A DNA stretch of 64,000 bases from Dipetalonema caudispina (Eukaryota > Nematoda > Chromadorea > Rhabditida > Onchocercidae). Position 1 is the first letter of the stretch; every line of letters starts with the position of its first letter. The stretch is from NCBI GenBank assembly GCA_013365325.1, contig JABVXV010000090.1, positions 62,001 through 126,000 on the forward strand. Reading direction: 5' to 3'. The notes beneath the pieces were generated by a model, which saw only the letters and a program-made list of their open reading frames with translations, had not been told where the DNA came from and ran no database searches. Positions 48,991-62,600 of the stretch are shown here, piece by piece. Both the position numbers and the translations under genes were made by a program.

Positions 48991-50322
48991 TATTCTGCAA
49001 AAAATAATTTTTCAAAATTGATAAAATTCAACTGTAGCCATTCAATACGATAATATTATAATATTTTTCATAATGATTATTGTTGTATACATTCATAGAT
49101 TATACTCGCCCTTTTTAATCGTTCCTTATCAATGATTGAACAATCGCTTTAACCATTTCATTTTATCCTATCAATCTCTTATCGATTGCTAGTTACTTAG
49201 TTAGTTCATCATTTGATCATATCATAAATCGATTTAGTTATTTCATTTTTTCTTTTCACTAAAATTCAACAAAAGAAACTGAAATTGAACTATTTAACAG
49301 AATGATTAATTGACGAAATGATAATATATGTTAAAAATCAACAAACAATTTCTGTTAAACAAATATTAAACTCTTAAAGTTAACAAAATATTAATTGCTA
49401 CAGAAAATTTATATGAGAAACAAAGTATTACCATAATAAAGAATGTTAGTATAATATTTGAAATATGAAAAAATACAAAAATATATAATAAATTAACAAA
49501 TTATGATAACAGAATAATACTTAAGCATTGAAATATATGAAAGCTAATATTGAAAAACATTGAAAGCTAATATTTACAAAAAGTTTCTCTCTTGTCGTTC
49601 ATTTAGTAAATAAGTACAGCAAATCCCTCGTACTAATACCCGTCTCCCTCCCCATCACGTAATTAAAATAAATTTACGCCGGTAATAGGGCTCGTACTTC
49701 ACGTAAATTAGTTGCGGCCCGTAAATCTCAGTACGAAATGGATGAAATAGCCACAGAATGATGGACATTATGAGTTTTGACTGTTGAATGTAAGAGGGTC
49801 AATTTGGGTCGAGGTCATTTGGTCGCATATAATTTTAACTTATAGCACTGTTTAGTATATTTTGCTTGATATTTAATTAGTTACTAATTCAATTTCGAAT
49901 TAATTGACAATTTTAATACTTGATAGTTTGCTGAATTCATTGATTTGTGTGCTTGTTAATTTCATTATTCGACTAGCTTTCTAATACATCAATTATCCAG
50001 TTAATTGATGGACTAATCAATTACTTAATTAAGCAACAAAATCAGTGATTTACTTGATTGTTTGATTGATCGATACTTAATTAAGCAACAAAATCAGTTA
50101 TTTACTTGATCGGTTGATTGATCGATTAATTAGTTGATCAAATGATGTACTTGATGGATTGTTAGACAATTTCATAATTAACAAAAATACAGGAATACAT
50201 AGTTATATTATTATTACTATCATTATTATTATTATTATTATTGTTATTATTATTATTATTACAGCAATCTTTAAAGAATCAATATGTGAAGAAGAAATGA
50301 TCAGGAATACGTAATACGAAGG
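48991..50322. other. Divergent intergenic region between TBCA and VPS39
   Basis: Contains a patch of higher G+C at about 49610-49820 with two CACGTAA words and TTACGCCGG, which is a possible shared promoter core. A direct repeat at about 50012-50125 has two copies of TTAATTAAGCAACAAAATCAG with TTGATTGATCGAT. An ATT microsatellite lies at 50208-50262. Confidence 0.5.
50208..50262. repeat. (ATT)n microsatellite
   Basis: ATT units with occasional ACT, ATC and GTT interruptions, about 60 bp upstream of the VPS39 start codon. Confidence 0.9.
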
Positions 50323-52017
50323 ATGTTCGAAGCGTATACACCCACGGAAATAGCTACCAGATTGGAGAAATCAGTCGATGTAGCATCATTGGCTGCCCAT
50401 GGTGAAGTTATTTATCGTTTGTCTACAGAAATGTTTTTTTTTAGTGATAAGTTTGAAACGTTAATATATGGTTAAGTTGGATCAAGAAACTGTTATTGAC
50501 TTGGATACTTTCACTTATCATTTTGATTATTTATATGTAATTTAATAATTTTGTTATATTAAGCAATATAGGTCATGCTGCCAAAGTTTATGTTGGAAGT
50601 AAGGCTGGTTATTTGTTGGCTTTAAATGGGATCCGTGGAGGTTTGTTTGCCTTTCATCTTTTTATGATATCAGTTTTGAAATAAAAACATATTGGAATGT
50701 TTACTTAATGCATAATATAGCAATGCGTAATTTATATAATGTAGCAATAAATTTTTAAAGAAGAAAAAATACCGTTAGGATACTTTTTGAATTATTTTAG
50801 GATATTAACATTCTATTATAATTGAATAGATTACAGGTAAGCGTGGATACGATTTGTTGATGTGTCGATCATTCGAAAAGAAAGCAATAAATGAATTATG
50901 TTGTATTGAAAGGCATGATATATTGCTATGTTTAACTGATTCGCAACTTGCTGCTCATGGCCTTTCTGATCCTTTTGCCCTGAAAGCACTTATTTCCGAT
51001 GTTAGACCCATATCTGCTTTTTGCGCCACTGTATCAGAGGTACATTTTTCCTCATCGTTCACTGGAAAATTATGTTTTCGAAATCATAACATCTGGTTGT
51101 AATTATTATTTGCTTAATTACAAAATATGAAATCAATCTTGCTGAACACCATGAAACAATTCAGTATAATTAAGTGAATCATCAAGTAAATTGTGTTTGA
51201 ACACAAATAGATAATCGATATTTCGTATTCCTCAATAAAGCAGCTAAAAAATTTACAGGTCGATGGAATATTATATGTAGCTGTAAGTGCAAGAAAGAAA
51301 ATATTTCTTTACAAGTGGCTTGTTGATGAATTTACTAAGATGCATTTTGAAATGTCGTTGGGTAACTTATTTTTCTTTAATTTTTGAAACTTTTAAAGAA
51401 ATTTATTCAACTCTTATTTTCATTTACATATACTAATTTTGTTTTGCAGCCTTTTTTCCGGATTATGTAAACTATATGATTTGGTGTGGTCCCATTATAT
51501 CTTTGGCTGTACAAAACGAATATTACTATATGACCGTCTTTCCAATCAGGGTATGAATCAGTTACAAGAATTTGGGAAATACGAAGGATATTTATATCCA
51601 AGGATCTCAAAATGATGGTTTATAATAAAAATTTCATATTCAGTCAGCTGAAGTTGAAACGGATGTTATAAAGAGGTTTTAGGAAGATGCAGTGAATGTG
51701 AAGAAATTATTTGATGTTGGTTCGAGAACAGAAAATCCAGTTATTGTTGGATTGCCTGATTATAAACAGATTGCATATTGTCGTGATAATTTCTTGTTCT
51801 TTCAAGAATATTATGGAATTGTGAATCCCATATCAGAAGTGAAATTCTCGGAAGCTCCCCTTAATATTGGTATATTTACCCATTTTGAAACATCACTTTT
51901 TACTCTAAAGTATATTTTCCTTTCCACATCTCTCATTTAGTCTTTTCGTGTTGCTTAATTTTGCCAACAGTAGAGAAGTACTCGAAAAGTAATGATAGTA
52001 AAGGAAACTACTAAAAC

Positions 52018-52049
<32 letters not shown>

Positions 52050-55000
52050 CAAATAGATACTTGCAGTATACGATGCTCCATATTTGTTGGCACTGTTAGG
52101 GAAAGGAAAAGTTGAAATACGGTCAGTGAAGCCAGCAACACATATACAAACTATACAACTTAATAAAGCGATGTACATATCCACTGGTTTGAGGTAGGTC
52201 ATATATGTCTTCGGTCATGGGTTGAAATAATTTTTGATGAGAACATTGAATTGATTCCTTTGAAAAAAGGGATTAATCAAATGCTCGATTAATTTTTTGG
52301 CAAATTGAAATTTGACAGATCCTTATGTATTTTTGTAGTTTTTAATTGGTGAAAACATATAGTATGGGTAGTAACCATAAATTTAATGGCACCCAATAAA
52401 TAACTGATACTAACAGTATGCGAAACAAGAATCATAATTTCAAAGTCAATTCAGGTTGACTCTCCACTTTCAAAGGAGGATTGCAATTATTACCTGGACT
52501 ACTACCAGTAAAAAAACTACTAATAAAGCCATAAAAGTTAGCCAAAAAGAATTAAACCTATTTTCTTACTGATGTCACCAACTTTATCTGTGAAATGTGA
52601 TGTTTTGTTAATGAAAACTTTTAATCTTTCTTCATAGGGGAACGGTTTACGTGGGAAGTAGCAGCGACGTATGGCTTTTAGATTCTCGACCACAAATGAA
52701 AAGTAATGTGGAACGGTTGGTTAACGAGAAACAGTTCGAATTAGCTGTTCAGCTGGCGGTAATTCATTTTTGTTTCATGTTTTTTAATGTGCTATTTTAA
52801 AGTGGTGAAAAGACTTTTGGCTTAAATAAGTTCTTGTATTTTCAAAATGCTTCTCATAATTACGTGCAAACTATTTCAGGAGAAATGTGATGAAATAGGT
52901 GATAAAGGCGTTATGGAAATCAAACGTAAAGCAGCATTCAACTTATTTTGTCAACGAAGATTTGATGAATGGTTGGAAATTCATGCCCAAATTAAAACTG
53001 GTGAGTTTGCTTTCAAGCTACCAGCAATAACCTTTACCAAAACTGAGTAGACGAAATAAATTTGTTACTGATGTTGTAAGTCTGTTTCATCCTAGAATTG
53101 AGTACTGATTGTAATTTTTGTAGATGTGATGACTGTGATAGCGCATTTCCCGCGACTATTGGATTCCAGTTATCAGGAATCACTGAAATCTTTACTTGAC
53201 GGGCAGCCACCGGATTTTCCTGAAAATGAATTTAGAAACGGCTTGCAGTCGCTGGCTCCATATCTTGCTTCTGTATGTTTACCGACAACTATTTTTGGTT
53301 ATGTTTTGTTGTTTCCTATGTTACTTGTCTGTACCGCTTTTTATACAACATTTAGGTACGTATGGAACATGCGAAGGCAGTTATTGAGCTCAAGAAACAT
53401 TATCAGCTGCATATGCAAGACGTTGATACCGTGGAACGGTTGAAAAGTCATGAAAATGTTCTGCAAGTGGTGGATACTACATTACTAAAGTGTTACCTTC
53501 AGGTTTGTTATCATATCGCACGTGTCAAGATTTCATGCATTCAAAATAAAGGCAAAATTTGAAAATTAAAGGAATAGAGGGAATATTCCTCCTCTCTGAG
53601 AAATATTGGTTCCTGAAACCATCCGTGAGCATTCAGAAATTTTTAAATGGTTACGCTTGACTCTTGGATTGGTTGAATAGTCCAATATTCCATTACTTGA
53701 GTGGTGTTCGTTTTCTGTTTTAATTTAATTTCAGCTCTTTTTCTAGAATTTGCTCGATGTAAATGTAGAAATGCAGTAGAAGTATTCTACTAGTTTTAAG
53801 CAAGCCGATAAGGCGATATTGTCTCATATCGGCGCGAAGCGAAGCGGTTAGGACCATCAATATTCTTATCAACGGTTAAAACGAAATAGTTCTGCAATTA
53901 TTCGGTAATAAGTAACTCGATTCACGGCTTAGAAAAAGTATGTAGAAAATTCTGCAGACCAATGAAAGCTTGGTGGTTTTGCTGCTACGTCTTCCGGACA
54001 ATATGTGCATAGTGGTCGATTCAGAAAAAGTGTTGTTGGAACATGAAAAATATTATGAACTGTATATACTATACGAAAGGAAAGGCTTGCACCGTAAAGG
54101 TTTCTTTTCTTTATTTCAACTTTTTTTCGAACCATCACAACAGTCGTCCGGAAAACGCGGAACTAAACATCCAATAATCGAAACCGCAATTGATGACATC
54201 AGTTATTTACTATTTCTCGGTGGTCAGTGTTGTTCTAAATGTCTTACCGTTGTTGGTAGAGAGAAAGAAATCTCTTTCTTTTCTCTTGCCACTTCAAGAC
54301 GATTAGAAAAAGAAACTTGCCATTACTTAGTAGGGTTTTAAATTTTATTTCCATCTCGAAAACTCAAAGAATCCGTGAGGTGATGTTACAGACATTATCA
54401 ACAGCGTATGAGCATTATACATTACCGTAGATGAAAAAACATGAATAAACGAACATGTCAGATGATAGTGATTTTTTACCTGGATATAACTGTCTAGATA
54501 CAAATGAAAGTGCTTGATATAAGTTGGAAGCCTGATCAATCTCGAATATGTAGATGGCAATTTGCAGCATTAACTCTGCTGATGGAACAAGCTCATATAG
54601 AGGGAAGTCCACTTCGAGGCTGTAATATGACCGTCGAGTATCTGCAGAAACTAGGAAACAAGCATTTGGACTTAATAATCGAGTTTGCTGCCTGGGTACT
54701 TCAAGAGAATCTCAATGCTGGTCTTTCGGTATAAACCTTGATCTAAGTATTCCCGAATAATGTCTTCGAAAATTGAAACTTGAATTCAAATTCTGTAGGG
54801 AAATTCAAAGTTACAGACAGCTTGTATTTATATGATTTCTTAATTCTTTTCGAAATTTTTGGCTGCAAAAAAAAATTTCTTTCGGAATATTGCTTGGGTT
54901 TGTTGTTTCTTTCCAGCTTTTTACCTAGTAATTTTTATTGAAATCTCAGCTTGGAAATACATGAGATGATCCATTAATAGTGAGATATCAATCAATTAAT

Positions 55001-58000
55001 AGTTGGTATGAACTAACAAAGAAGTTCCTCCCATGATTTTATGTAATTTATTTTCTCACTCTTAACCTTGCTTCACCATTTCTGGTTACTACTAAAAAAA
55101 ATTTTCATGGTAAATTAAAATCCTTTTAATAGATACTGGTAAAATAACTACCATAGACTGCTTTAACAAAAACGGTATAGGATTCAATTTGACTTATGTT
55201 AACTCTTTTCTAAATTGAAATTTCGTAATTTTGCTCTTTCTGAACGAGCAAAGTTCTGAAGGAGTTAGCGGAAAATAAATTTAAATTTTATTAAGCATGA
55301 TCTCGGTGAATTGCAGATCTTCACTCACGATAGTGCGGAAATTCGTTCACTGGATCGAGGACGAGTCTTAACCTTTTTAACGCATGAATGTACTGCTGCA
55401 GTAGTTCCATATCTAGTTAGTTGTTTTGAAAATGACTGTTAAATTTCAGGATGTTTTTAGAATTTTTTGTAGTCATATGTATAAACGTTTAGGAACATAT
55501 CATCTATAAATGGAACGAAGATATGCCTAAATTCCATGAGTCATTGGGCCAGCACTACATTTCGAAGGTGAAGCAGTTACAGCGAGACTATATCAGTATT
55601 CTTGGGGAAGGTAGTGATTTGTTCGATTATTGTTGAAGCTGAAAATGGTAGAATTTGAGCTTGAAGATTGTTTGTAAGAAAAATCACTCTTTTCATTTTA
55701 CATGTTTAATCATTTTACGTAATTTTTGTAAATTTGAGGAAATTTGATGGAAGTTCCACAAATTGTATTTTAAATCTCTTATTTTCAGATGAGCATATCG
55801 CACCAGCTGGCGAAGAAGAAGGCGAACTCGGTGAATATAGGTGCAAACTCCAACATTTTTTGCAAACATCTACTGCTTACAGTCCGGAAAAGTTGTTGGT
55901 TCAGTTACGCCGTAATTGTATGCTTTACTGCTATAGTTCCCATTATTTATTTTACATTGAATTTTATCGATATTCGATTAACTACTTACCTAAGTGCTTA
56001 GTTTTTATGATTGATTATTGAAATCAATACGTTTAAACTTATCCTTAGTTGTCAAGAAATATAGTCTGGTAATAGCCTTTAGCAGAAGAATTTTTAAAAT
56101 ATTGCGGTTCTTAAGATATTAAGAAATATATATTTGCAGCTTTATATGAAGAAAGAGCACTATTATTGGGACGATTGAAAAAACATCAGCAAGCATTAGC
56201 TATTTATACGCAGATTTTGAAGAATTACAAAGCGGCTGAAAAATACTGCATGGATTGTTATGAACCAAAGGATCCGGAACGTTCCAAGGTAATTACCATA
56301 TGATGTGAAAATTCTGTTTCCAACAATATTTTGAGAGCAGAACATGTATGCATCAATCTGACATTCTTTTTTCTGAATATTAGGCTAGATATGCGATCGG
56401 TGCTTGGTAGCCAATAAGTCCAATCTTTTTGTGAAAAGATATATCCAATATCAGTAAAACTATTATAATGGAGGTTTTTGTCAAATTTTTCAGGTATTTT
56501 TAATTTTGCTTCAAATGTACACGAATCCACCGGATACATCTATTGTTGGATTGATGCAGAGTGATCACTGCCAAGCTATACCGAATCCAAATGAAGCAGT
56601 TCGGATCCTGAAAGAGCACAGTGATATGTTTGATCCAGGTTGGTGAGACCAGCAATTTCTGACTCGTAGATTTCTTCGACTTAAGAAATGTGCCACTGAT
56701 TGAAAGCTAAGCCGAAAGTCATTCTTTATTTTGATTCAAATTTGTTATTTACAGCAGAAGCAGTGACTTCGTTACCTCTCGACTACACATTAAAATGTGT
56801 ATGGCCTGGCCTCGTTACGATTCTGCAAACAGCACATAACAAGAAACATACCGTAAGTATATTCATTAAGTATCGGGAGATGTTGTCATTGTATTCTTAT
56901 CGAATCTAACACATCCTCATGATGAATATATTGAAATTTTTGAACGACTAATTTTTATTCTTAGCAATTTCTCTAGCTTTAAAGCTTACATTGGTTAAAT
57001 GCTGGAGATTACTAACTTTTAGTTTTATATCATTTGTAACTTAGCCGTTTTGAAATAAAATCTGTGATATTTAAGAAACCCTGTGACTTTCTTTGTTCCA
57101 TTACTTTTGATTATATTTACTTTTGCATAGAAAAGACATTTCGGATCACAAAGAGCGAGGGGAATTTCGTTTTTTTTTTTTCTTTTCTTTTTTTTGATTT
57201 ATGAATATTCAAGTGAGAGACCGTGTTACATTATAACGAACTTTTTAATAATTTTATTACTAGTCTTACTTGTCCCTTCTTTTTTTTCGGTTTTTTTTTG
57301 GGGGGCAAGGGGGGGGGGGGGCAGGCAGCATTTATTAATCACTTCATTTAGAACATTTTAGGTACATTAGTAAAGGTGAATTTGTATGATAGTGGAGTGA
57401 TTCAATTTATAGAATATTAGCGTTGGGGAATTTTCCATTAAAGGCATTTTAGATCTTTCATTAATATCCTTTATTGCAATTATTAGGATGAATTGTGAAT
57501 TTGTAATGAACGAATAATGATGCAATCGATTACTTTTTGATAATATTAGGCTTGTTTTGGAGGAATAAATCAAGATACTCTTTTTTTTAAGACTATGATT
57601 CACAAATCTGTATGTGATGCAGCATTGAAACGTGCATTGCGACGGAAAGCTGTTTCACATTCCACGAAATTTGTTGTAGACTACGAAATCGAATGTGCTG
57701 CATGTGGAAAAAAAATTGCTAACAGGTTTTTTCTATTTGTTTCTGGTTTTGTGACATTGGCTTAGGTGTACAGTTGTCGATTTTAGTTAATTACTCATTT
57801 TTATGCTCTTATTTCCACTTCTCAAAATTCTGCGGTACCTCATCCAATCTTTTATATTAGTCATTTGCAGTATGAGGTTGAATATCCTGTAATCTTGTAT
57901 AATAATTCCAGTTTGTTTAAGGTTCTTCACTTGTTTAATTCTCTTCGCATTCTCGTTGTTACTATGTTAGCTTCTCAAAGATCTTATCAAAATTCGATGA

Positions 58001-58500
58001 TCTGTTTTACTTTAAGATATCTTATTTTCATCACTTAAAGTAATTTCATTGCTAATTGTTTCGAAATATCTTGTTTTACATATATTGACCCCAGTATGCC
58101 TAAAACCTCTTTATGTTTTATTTCTTTAGTTCTATGAAAACTAGTATTTTTGGCTTGATTTAATGTTTTATTATTAGCATGCCTTTTTGCAACAACAATT
58201 ATCAATGCGAAAGAAATCTCAATCCATCTCTTTTTCTCCACTTATGTTCTTATTTTCATGATTTAGTAGTGAAGTTCTTTCCCTTACTATGATTAGAGCA
58301 ATACTAAGTTTTGATTGGCTTATTTTTCTACCGTAGTTTTTACTATTATTACTATTTTTCTTTTCGAAATTGATTTAATTACATTGTTATAATTTGTTTA
58401 TTTTCTCCCTTAGGTAATCTTTTTTTCCAGTGCTTTCGCCCGGTATCCAAATGGTCGCTTGGAACATTTTTATTGCTATCAAAGGAAGGGAGAAAAATGA
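50323..58500 (+). CDS. vps-39: VPS39 (Vam6), HOPS-complex vacuolar/lysosomal tethering subunit
   Basis: Twenty-one exons, 883 residues (human VPS39 is about 880): 50323-50401, 50572-50640, 50837-51039, 51259-51361, 51450-51550, 51683-51869, 52067-52193, 52638-52758, 52880-53000, 53124-53272, 53356-53502, 53958-54099, 54568-54728, 55317-55415, 55493-55610, 55789-55917, 56140-56288, 56494-56638, 56755-56852, 57592-57725, 58431-58500. The N-terminal CNH/beta-propeller region covers roughly residues 1-290. The clathrin-like helical solenoid follows, with RKAAFNLFCQRRFDEWL, VVDTTLLKCYLQ, APAGEEEGELGEYRCKL and LYEERALLLGRLKKHQQALA, all strongly family-like. The C-terminus keeps the zinc ligands CAACGKKIANS and AFARYPNGRLEHFYC. 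VPS39 binds Rab7 and tethers late endosomes and autophagosomes to lysosomes. All introns are GT-AG. The start follows from the family N-terminus (MFEAYTPTEIATRLEKSVDV). Confidence 0.94.
57300..57325. other. Poly-G tract in a VPS39 intron
   Basis: Six G, then CAA, then thirteen G and CAGG, on the transcribed-sense strand within intron 56853-57591. It is the only long G run in the window, directly after T-rich sequence. It could form a G-quadruplex in the pre-mRNA. Confidence 0.9.
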
Positions 58501-60026
58501 AGAAAACTTTTTTTGTTGATATTTATGAACTCAGTGTACCTTTTTTTATAGGTGTTTATGAACTCAATGTACGGGAAAATGTTCATATAAAACAAATTAC
58601 TTATTTTATGTTGTACTTGATGATATGTTTCAAGAAATTTACCCCTCTAATTTCCAAAGGTGGTACTTTTTATGACTTCTATGAGATCTTATCATCCATA
58701 GTTCCTACTTTTTTCATTTGAAGGAACTTTAGCAACATTCTCAATTGCTTTGAGAATCGTAGATTTGATTTGTCAAAATGTATAGCAAGAATTTATTCGC
58801 AACAAAAAAAATAAAAAAAAAAAGATTTCTTTTTTTTTTTTGTAAAATTCAGCAAAGGAAATTTCTGCTCGTTTACTGCAAGTGTTGTCTTTTATTATGG
58901 AAAACCGGAATTACGGTTAATTTCATTTTGATCCCAGGAAAATAAATGAAACTGTTATTGGAAAACGGCAATAACTATTCATAAGCGGGTAAGATTTAAA
59001 ACCTCCTACAGTAATGGCTTTTTACATGAAATGGTAGATATGTTCTAATTAATTATTGACAATTTTAAAATTGTTGAAAATAATGTATAACTCATACAAT
59101 TCAAATGTATTAAATTTTAAACAGTCAAATTAATAACAAATGAAATTGGAAGCAATTGAAGTTACTGGTGTAATGAGAATTATCCTCCTAATTTATTTCA
59201 TAAATTTCAAGCTTCTGTACCAAAATGTTTTATCAAATTTATGAATTTATTATAAATCAATTACTTCCTTTTCTTGAAATTTCAATTATTATACGAGTTA
59301 CGATTACATTGCACACATCTGTAAATAAAATGTATACATTTCATTTTTACTGTTTTCATTATGGTGCCTTATTAATATCATAGTTTTGATGTTTCAAAAA
59401 TTTTCTCTCTTAGTTGAAATTATAAAAAAGTGAAGAAAATTTATCATCGAGAAAACATTAAATGATATTTGTGAGAAGTTAAAAAAAAAAAAAAAACAGG
59501 AAGTAATTCATTGAAATGTAATTCAAAGTTTGTCGTATGTTTTTTTTTTTTTTTTTTTCAATTTGTGAATAAAATGTTATGTATTTATGTATCATATAAT
59601 TATTAAATTTGAAAAATTAAATAATTACTCGTAATTAAATAATTATATGCAATACTATAAATTTACTTCGTTTCTTCCTGTTTTTTTTTTTTTTTTTTTT
59701 TTTTCGTTATTTTCAACACTTATCAAATTTTCTTCCAAATTCATCCATCTTGTCTTATTTTTCTCGACCAAATCATTTCCATTTCAAATTAAAACTAACC
59801 CACTGGTACGATATATATTAGTACGGCTATTAGATGCTGAAAGTAATTAATTCGACTAATTAATTATGAAATTTTTATCAAAAATTTGAAAGAAGTTATA
59901 TTTCTAAAAAAAAAAAAAGAAAAAAAAAACAAAAAGAAAGAGAAAATAGGAATATAATATTTGAAATACATAAATAAATATATTACATCTATCTATATCA
60001 ATTTAAAAAAAAAAGAATTTATTGTA

Positions 60027-60028
<2 letters not shown>

Positions 60029-60068
<40 letters not shown>
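60029..60068. repeat. (TA)n dinucleotide repeat
   Basis: About 20 uninterrupted AT units following AAACATATA. Confidence 0.95.
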
Positions 60069-60069
<1 letters not shown>

Positions 60070-61340
60070 ATGAAAAAAAGATTAAATTGTATAAATAACC
60101 TAAATTTGATAAATGATGATGTTATCAATTGATGTGATACGTGAAATACGTTCTCGTATGATAAATAATAGTAGTAGAAATATGAAAAAGATCAGAAAAT
60201 ACAGTAAAATAGCAAAAAGAAGAATAAAAAAATTAAAATTAGATATTATTTCATTTGTAAATATTATCGATTCATCCAACAACATGACATCTTCTATACA
60301 TTTACAATACGTTCCAACAAATACTTAAATTTCATTTCTAAAAATTATAAATTTATCACGTTGAAAATTTAAGTATAACTTTGGGAAAAAAAAAATGACA
60401 TAAAATTTTTGTTTTGTTTATTTTATTGCAAAAAAAAAAAAAAAAAAAAACTTCAAATCTATGAGTATATTTTTTTTTTTTTTTTTTAATAGGATTTAAA
60501 ATTAACGTTTAAAATAATTCTTCGATATAAATATTTATTTTTTATTTTAGAATTATATCAAATAAATCGATTGAATTCATAATTCCTATAAAAGGCTAAA
60601 ACAGCTTACTACGTTGAATGATAGGATTGAAGTGAAATTGAATTCGTAATGGAGTTATTAATTCTCATTAAAAAAGGCTGAAAATTTGCCTGTAAGCATA
60701 AGTATGGATGTAGTATATGAGTACATTTAATTATAGAAAGAAGGAAAAAAAGAGTAAATAACATATTTAATTATTCATATGAATTAAAAAAAAAAAAAAA
60801 AAAAAAGGTAAACAATGTGTTATATATTTCATTATTATCATTATTTATTTGATTTACGAGTAATAAATCAATTTAATACGGTATAAAATAAATGAAATTG
60901 AATCGTATCAAATAATTACATTTCATTTCTATTGCATACGGTACGTTCGTAAAAGTATACAACATTCATTATTTAAATATTAAATTTAATTTACATTTAA
61001 TTTTAGACTTTTTTGTTACTAACATTTAGAAAAATATTTCAATTCTAGAATTGTGTTTAGAATTCATTTTGAAATAGCTCTATGAATATTTTGAGATTCA
61101 TCTCATTAATCAAACAGTAATTGGTTTTTTAGCAAAATTTGAAATTTCAATATATTTAATTAAACATTTAAATTTATAAAAATGTATAACGGGTAACTGT
61201 TATTTATTATTTGATCCAAAGTTTGATGTTAACCATGCCACTAAAATGAAATTGACTTAAATTTTTCATTTATAATGATGATTTTCAAAAGAATCAAAAG
61301 AAATTGAAATTAGTAAAATAATTAATAGTATCCTAGGAAT

Positions 61341-61426
61341 ATGCAGGTACCAATTGAGGTCAAAGGTATCAATTTTGAGGATTATGCAGGTATCAATTGA
61401 GGTCAAAAGTATCAATTTTGAGGACT
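61341..61426. repeat. Perfectly phased 43-bp tandem duplication
   Basis: Copies at 61341-61383 and 61384-61426 begin ATGCAGGTA, contain CAATTGAGGTCAAA and end TATCAATTTTGAGGA. They differ at two or three positions, so the duplication is recent. Confidence 0.9.
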
Positions 61427-62182
61427 ATTTTTAATTATTTTTGAGTAAATTCCAATTATTAACAATATTTTCTATCATTTTAATCTTTCATTCTGTTTAA
61501 ATCATTTCTTGTTATTATAATATTTTTCTCAATACATGCTGCATAAATGATATAAATTGAAGTTAGCCTCTCAATTAATAATTATGATAATAATCATTAT
61601 GATAATAATAATTAGATATTTGAAAGAATTCAAAAAAAAAAACAAAAAACAAAAACAAACATACAAAACATAAAATAAAATAAACAAATTAAAAAAAAAA
61701 AAGGAATTAAAAGGATTTCATAATCTATTATTGTTAGATTTATCAATTTCAATCTGTTTTGCAGGTTCTTTTCTCTTTTTTTTTCTTCATCGTTATCTTT
61801 ATTAGTTAATTAAAATTAATTTCAGCTTTTTTTTTTCATTTTTTGTTAACTGTGAAAATTTAAAGATTAATAATATATCGCATTATTGAATTTTCTCAAT
61901 TTCAATTCTTTTTTTTTTTTATTCATATTATTGTGTTAATTCTTTTAGAATTGATTTTTTCTTTTCTTTTTTTTTTTTGATTTATTAATAATTTAATTTC
62001 AATAAAATTCCATTATTTAATGAATAAACATAAGCAATAAATAGTTATCAATTTTTTCGATACATTATCATTTTTTCATTTCATTCTTCCATATTTAATG
62101 AATAAAAAAAGGGAATATTTGATAAAATGATTATGAATTTTTTCATCTTTATTATTATAAGCAATTTAATAATTGATTCACT

Positions 62183-62208
62183 GATTGATTGATTGATTGA
62201 TTGATTGA
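62183..62208. repeat. (TGAT)n tetranucleotide repeat
   Basis: Six to seven TGAT units. Related GATT arrays lie at 62898-62930 and, in the opposite orientation, as ATCA at 63211-63233. Confidence 0.9.
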
Positions 62209-62353
62209 AATGATTTGCAAGCAAAAATATGATACCATTAAAGAATTTTAAAAGTAATGGTTAAGGTGATGATGAAGTTTATATGTATGTTGTTTGTATT
62301 ATAGAAGGAATAAATTAGACCAATTTTCAAGTGGACCTTTCCAAATGTCAAAT

Positions 62354-62600
62354 AAAGAAGAAGAAGAAGAGAGAAAGAGAGAGAGAGAAGGAAAGAAAGA
62401 GATAAATGATAGATTAAAATCGGATGAAAAGAAGTTTAACTTTCAAATTAAATAGAAAAGAGAAACCGATAATCGATGAAACGGAAAAGGAAAAGAAAGA
62501 AGAGAAGATGAAGGAAGGAAGGAAGAAGAAGAAGAAGGAGGGAAAAAAGAAAAAAAAAAGAGAGAAAGAAAGAAGGAAAGAGGATTTATTCATCATTTAA
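62354..62600. repeat. Polypurine tract rich in GAA, GAGA and GGAAG
   Basis: Two purine-dominated blocks on the + strand: AAGAAGAAGAAGAGAGAAAG to about 62404, and GGAAAAGGAAAAGAAAGAAG to about 62583, separated by about 60 mixed bases. Long stretches have almost no pyrimidines. Confidence 0.85.

Noticed and set aside
49600..49800. Possible tRNA gene in the higher-GC patch
   Set aside because: I looked for a T-loop (GTTCRA) and paired acceptor stem at the right spacing and found neither.
53970..54341. 123-codon + strand frame within VPS39
   Set aside because: It is exon 53958-54099 read on into its intron. Splicing at 54099 and the family alignment (continuing ALTLLMEQAH) show the frame beyond is intronic.
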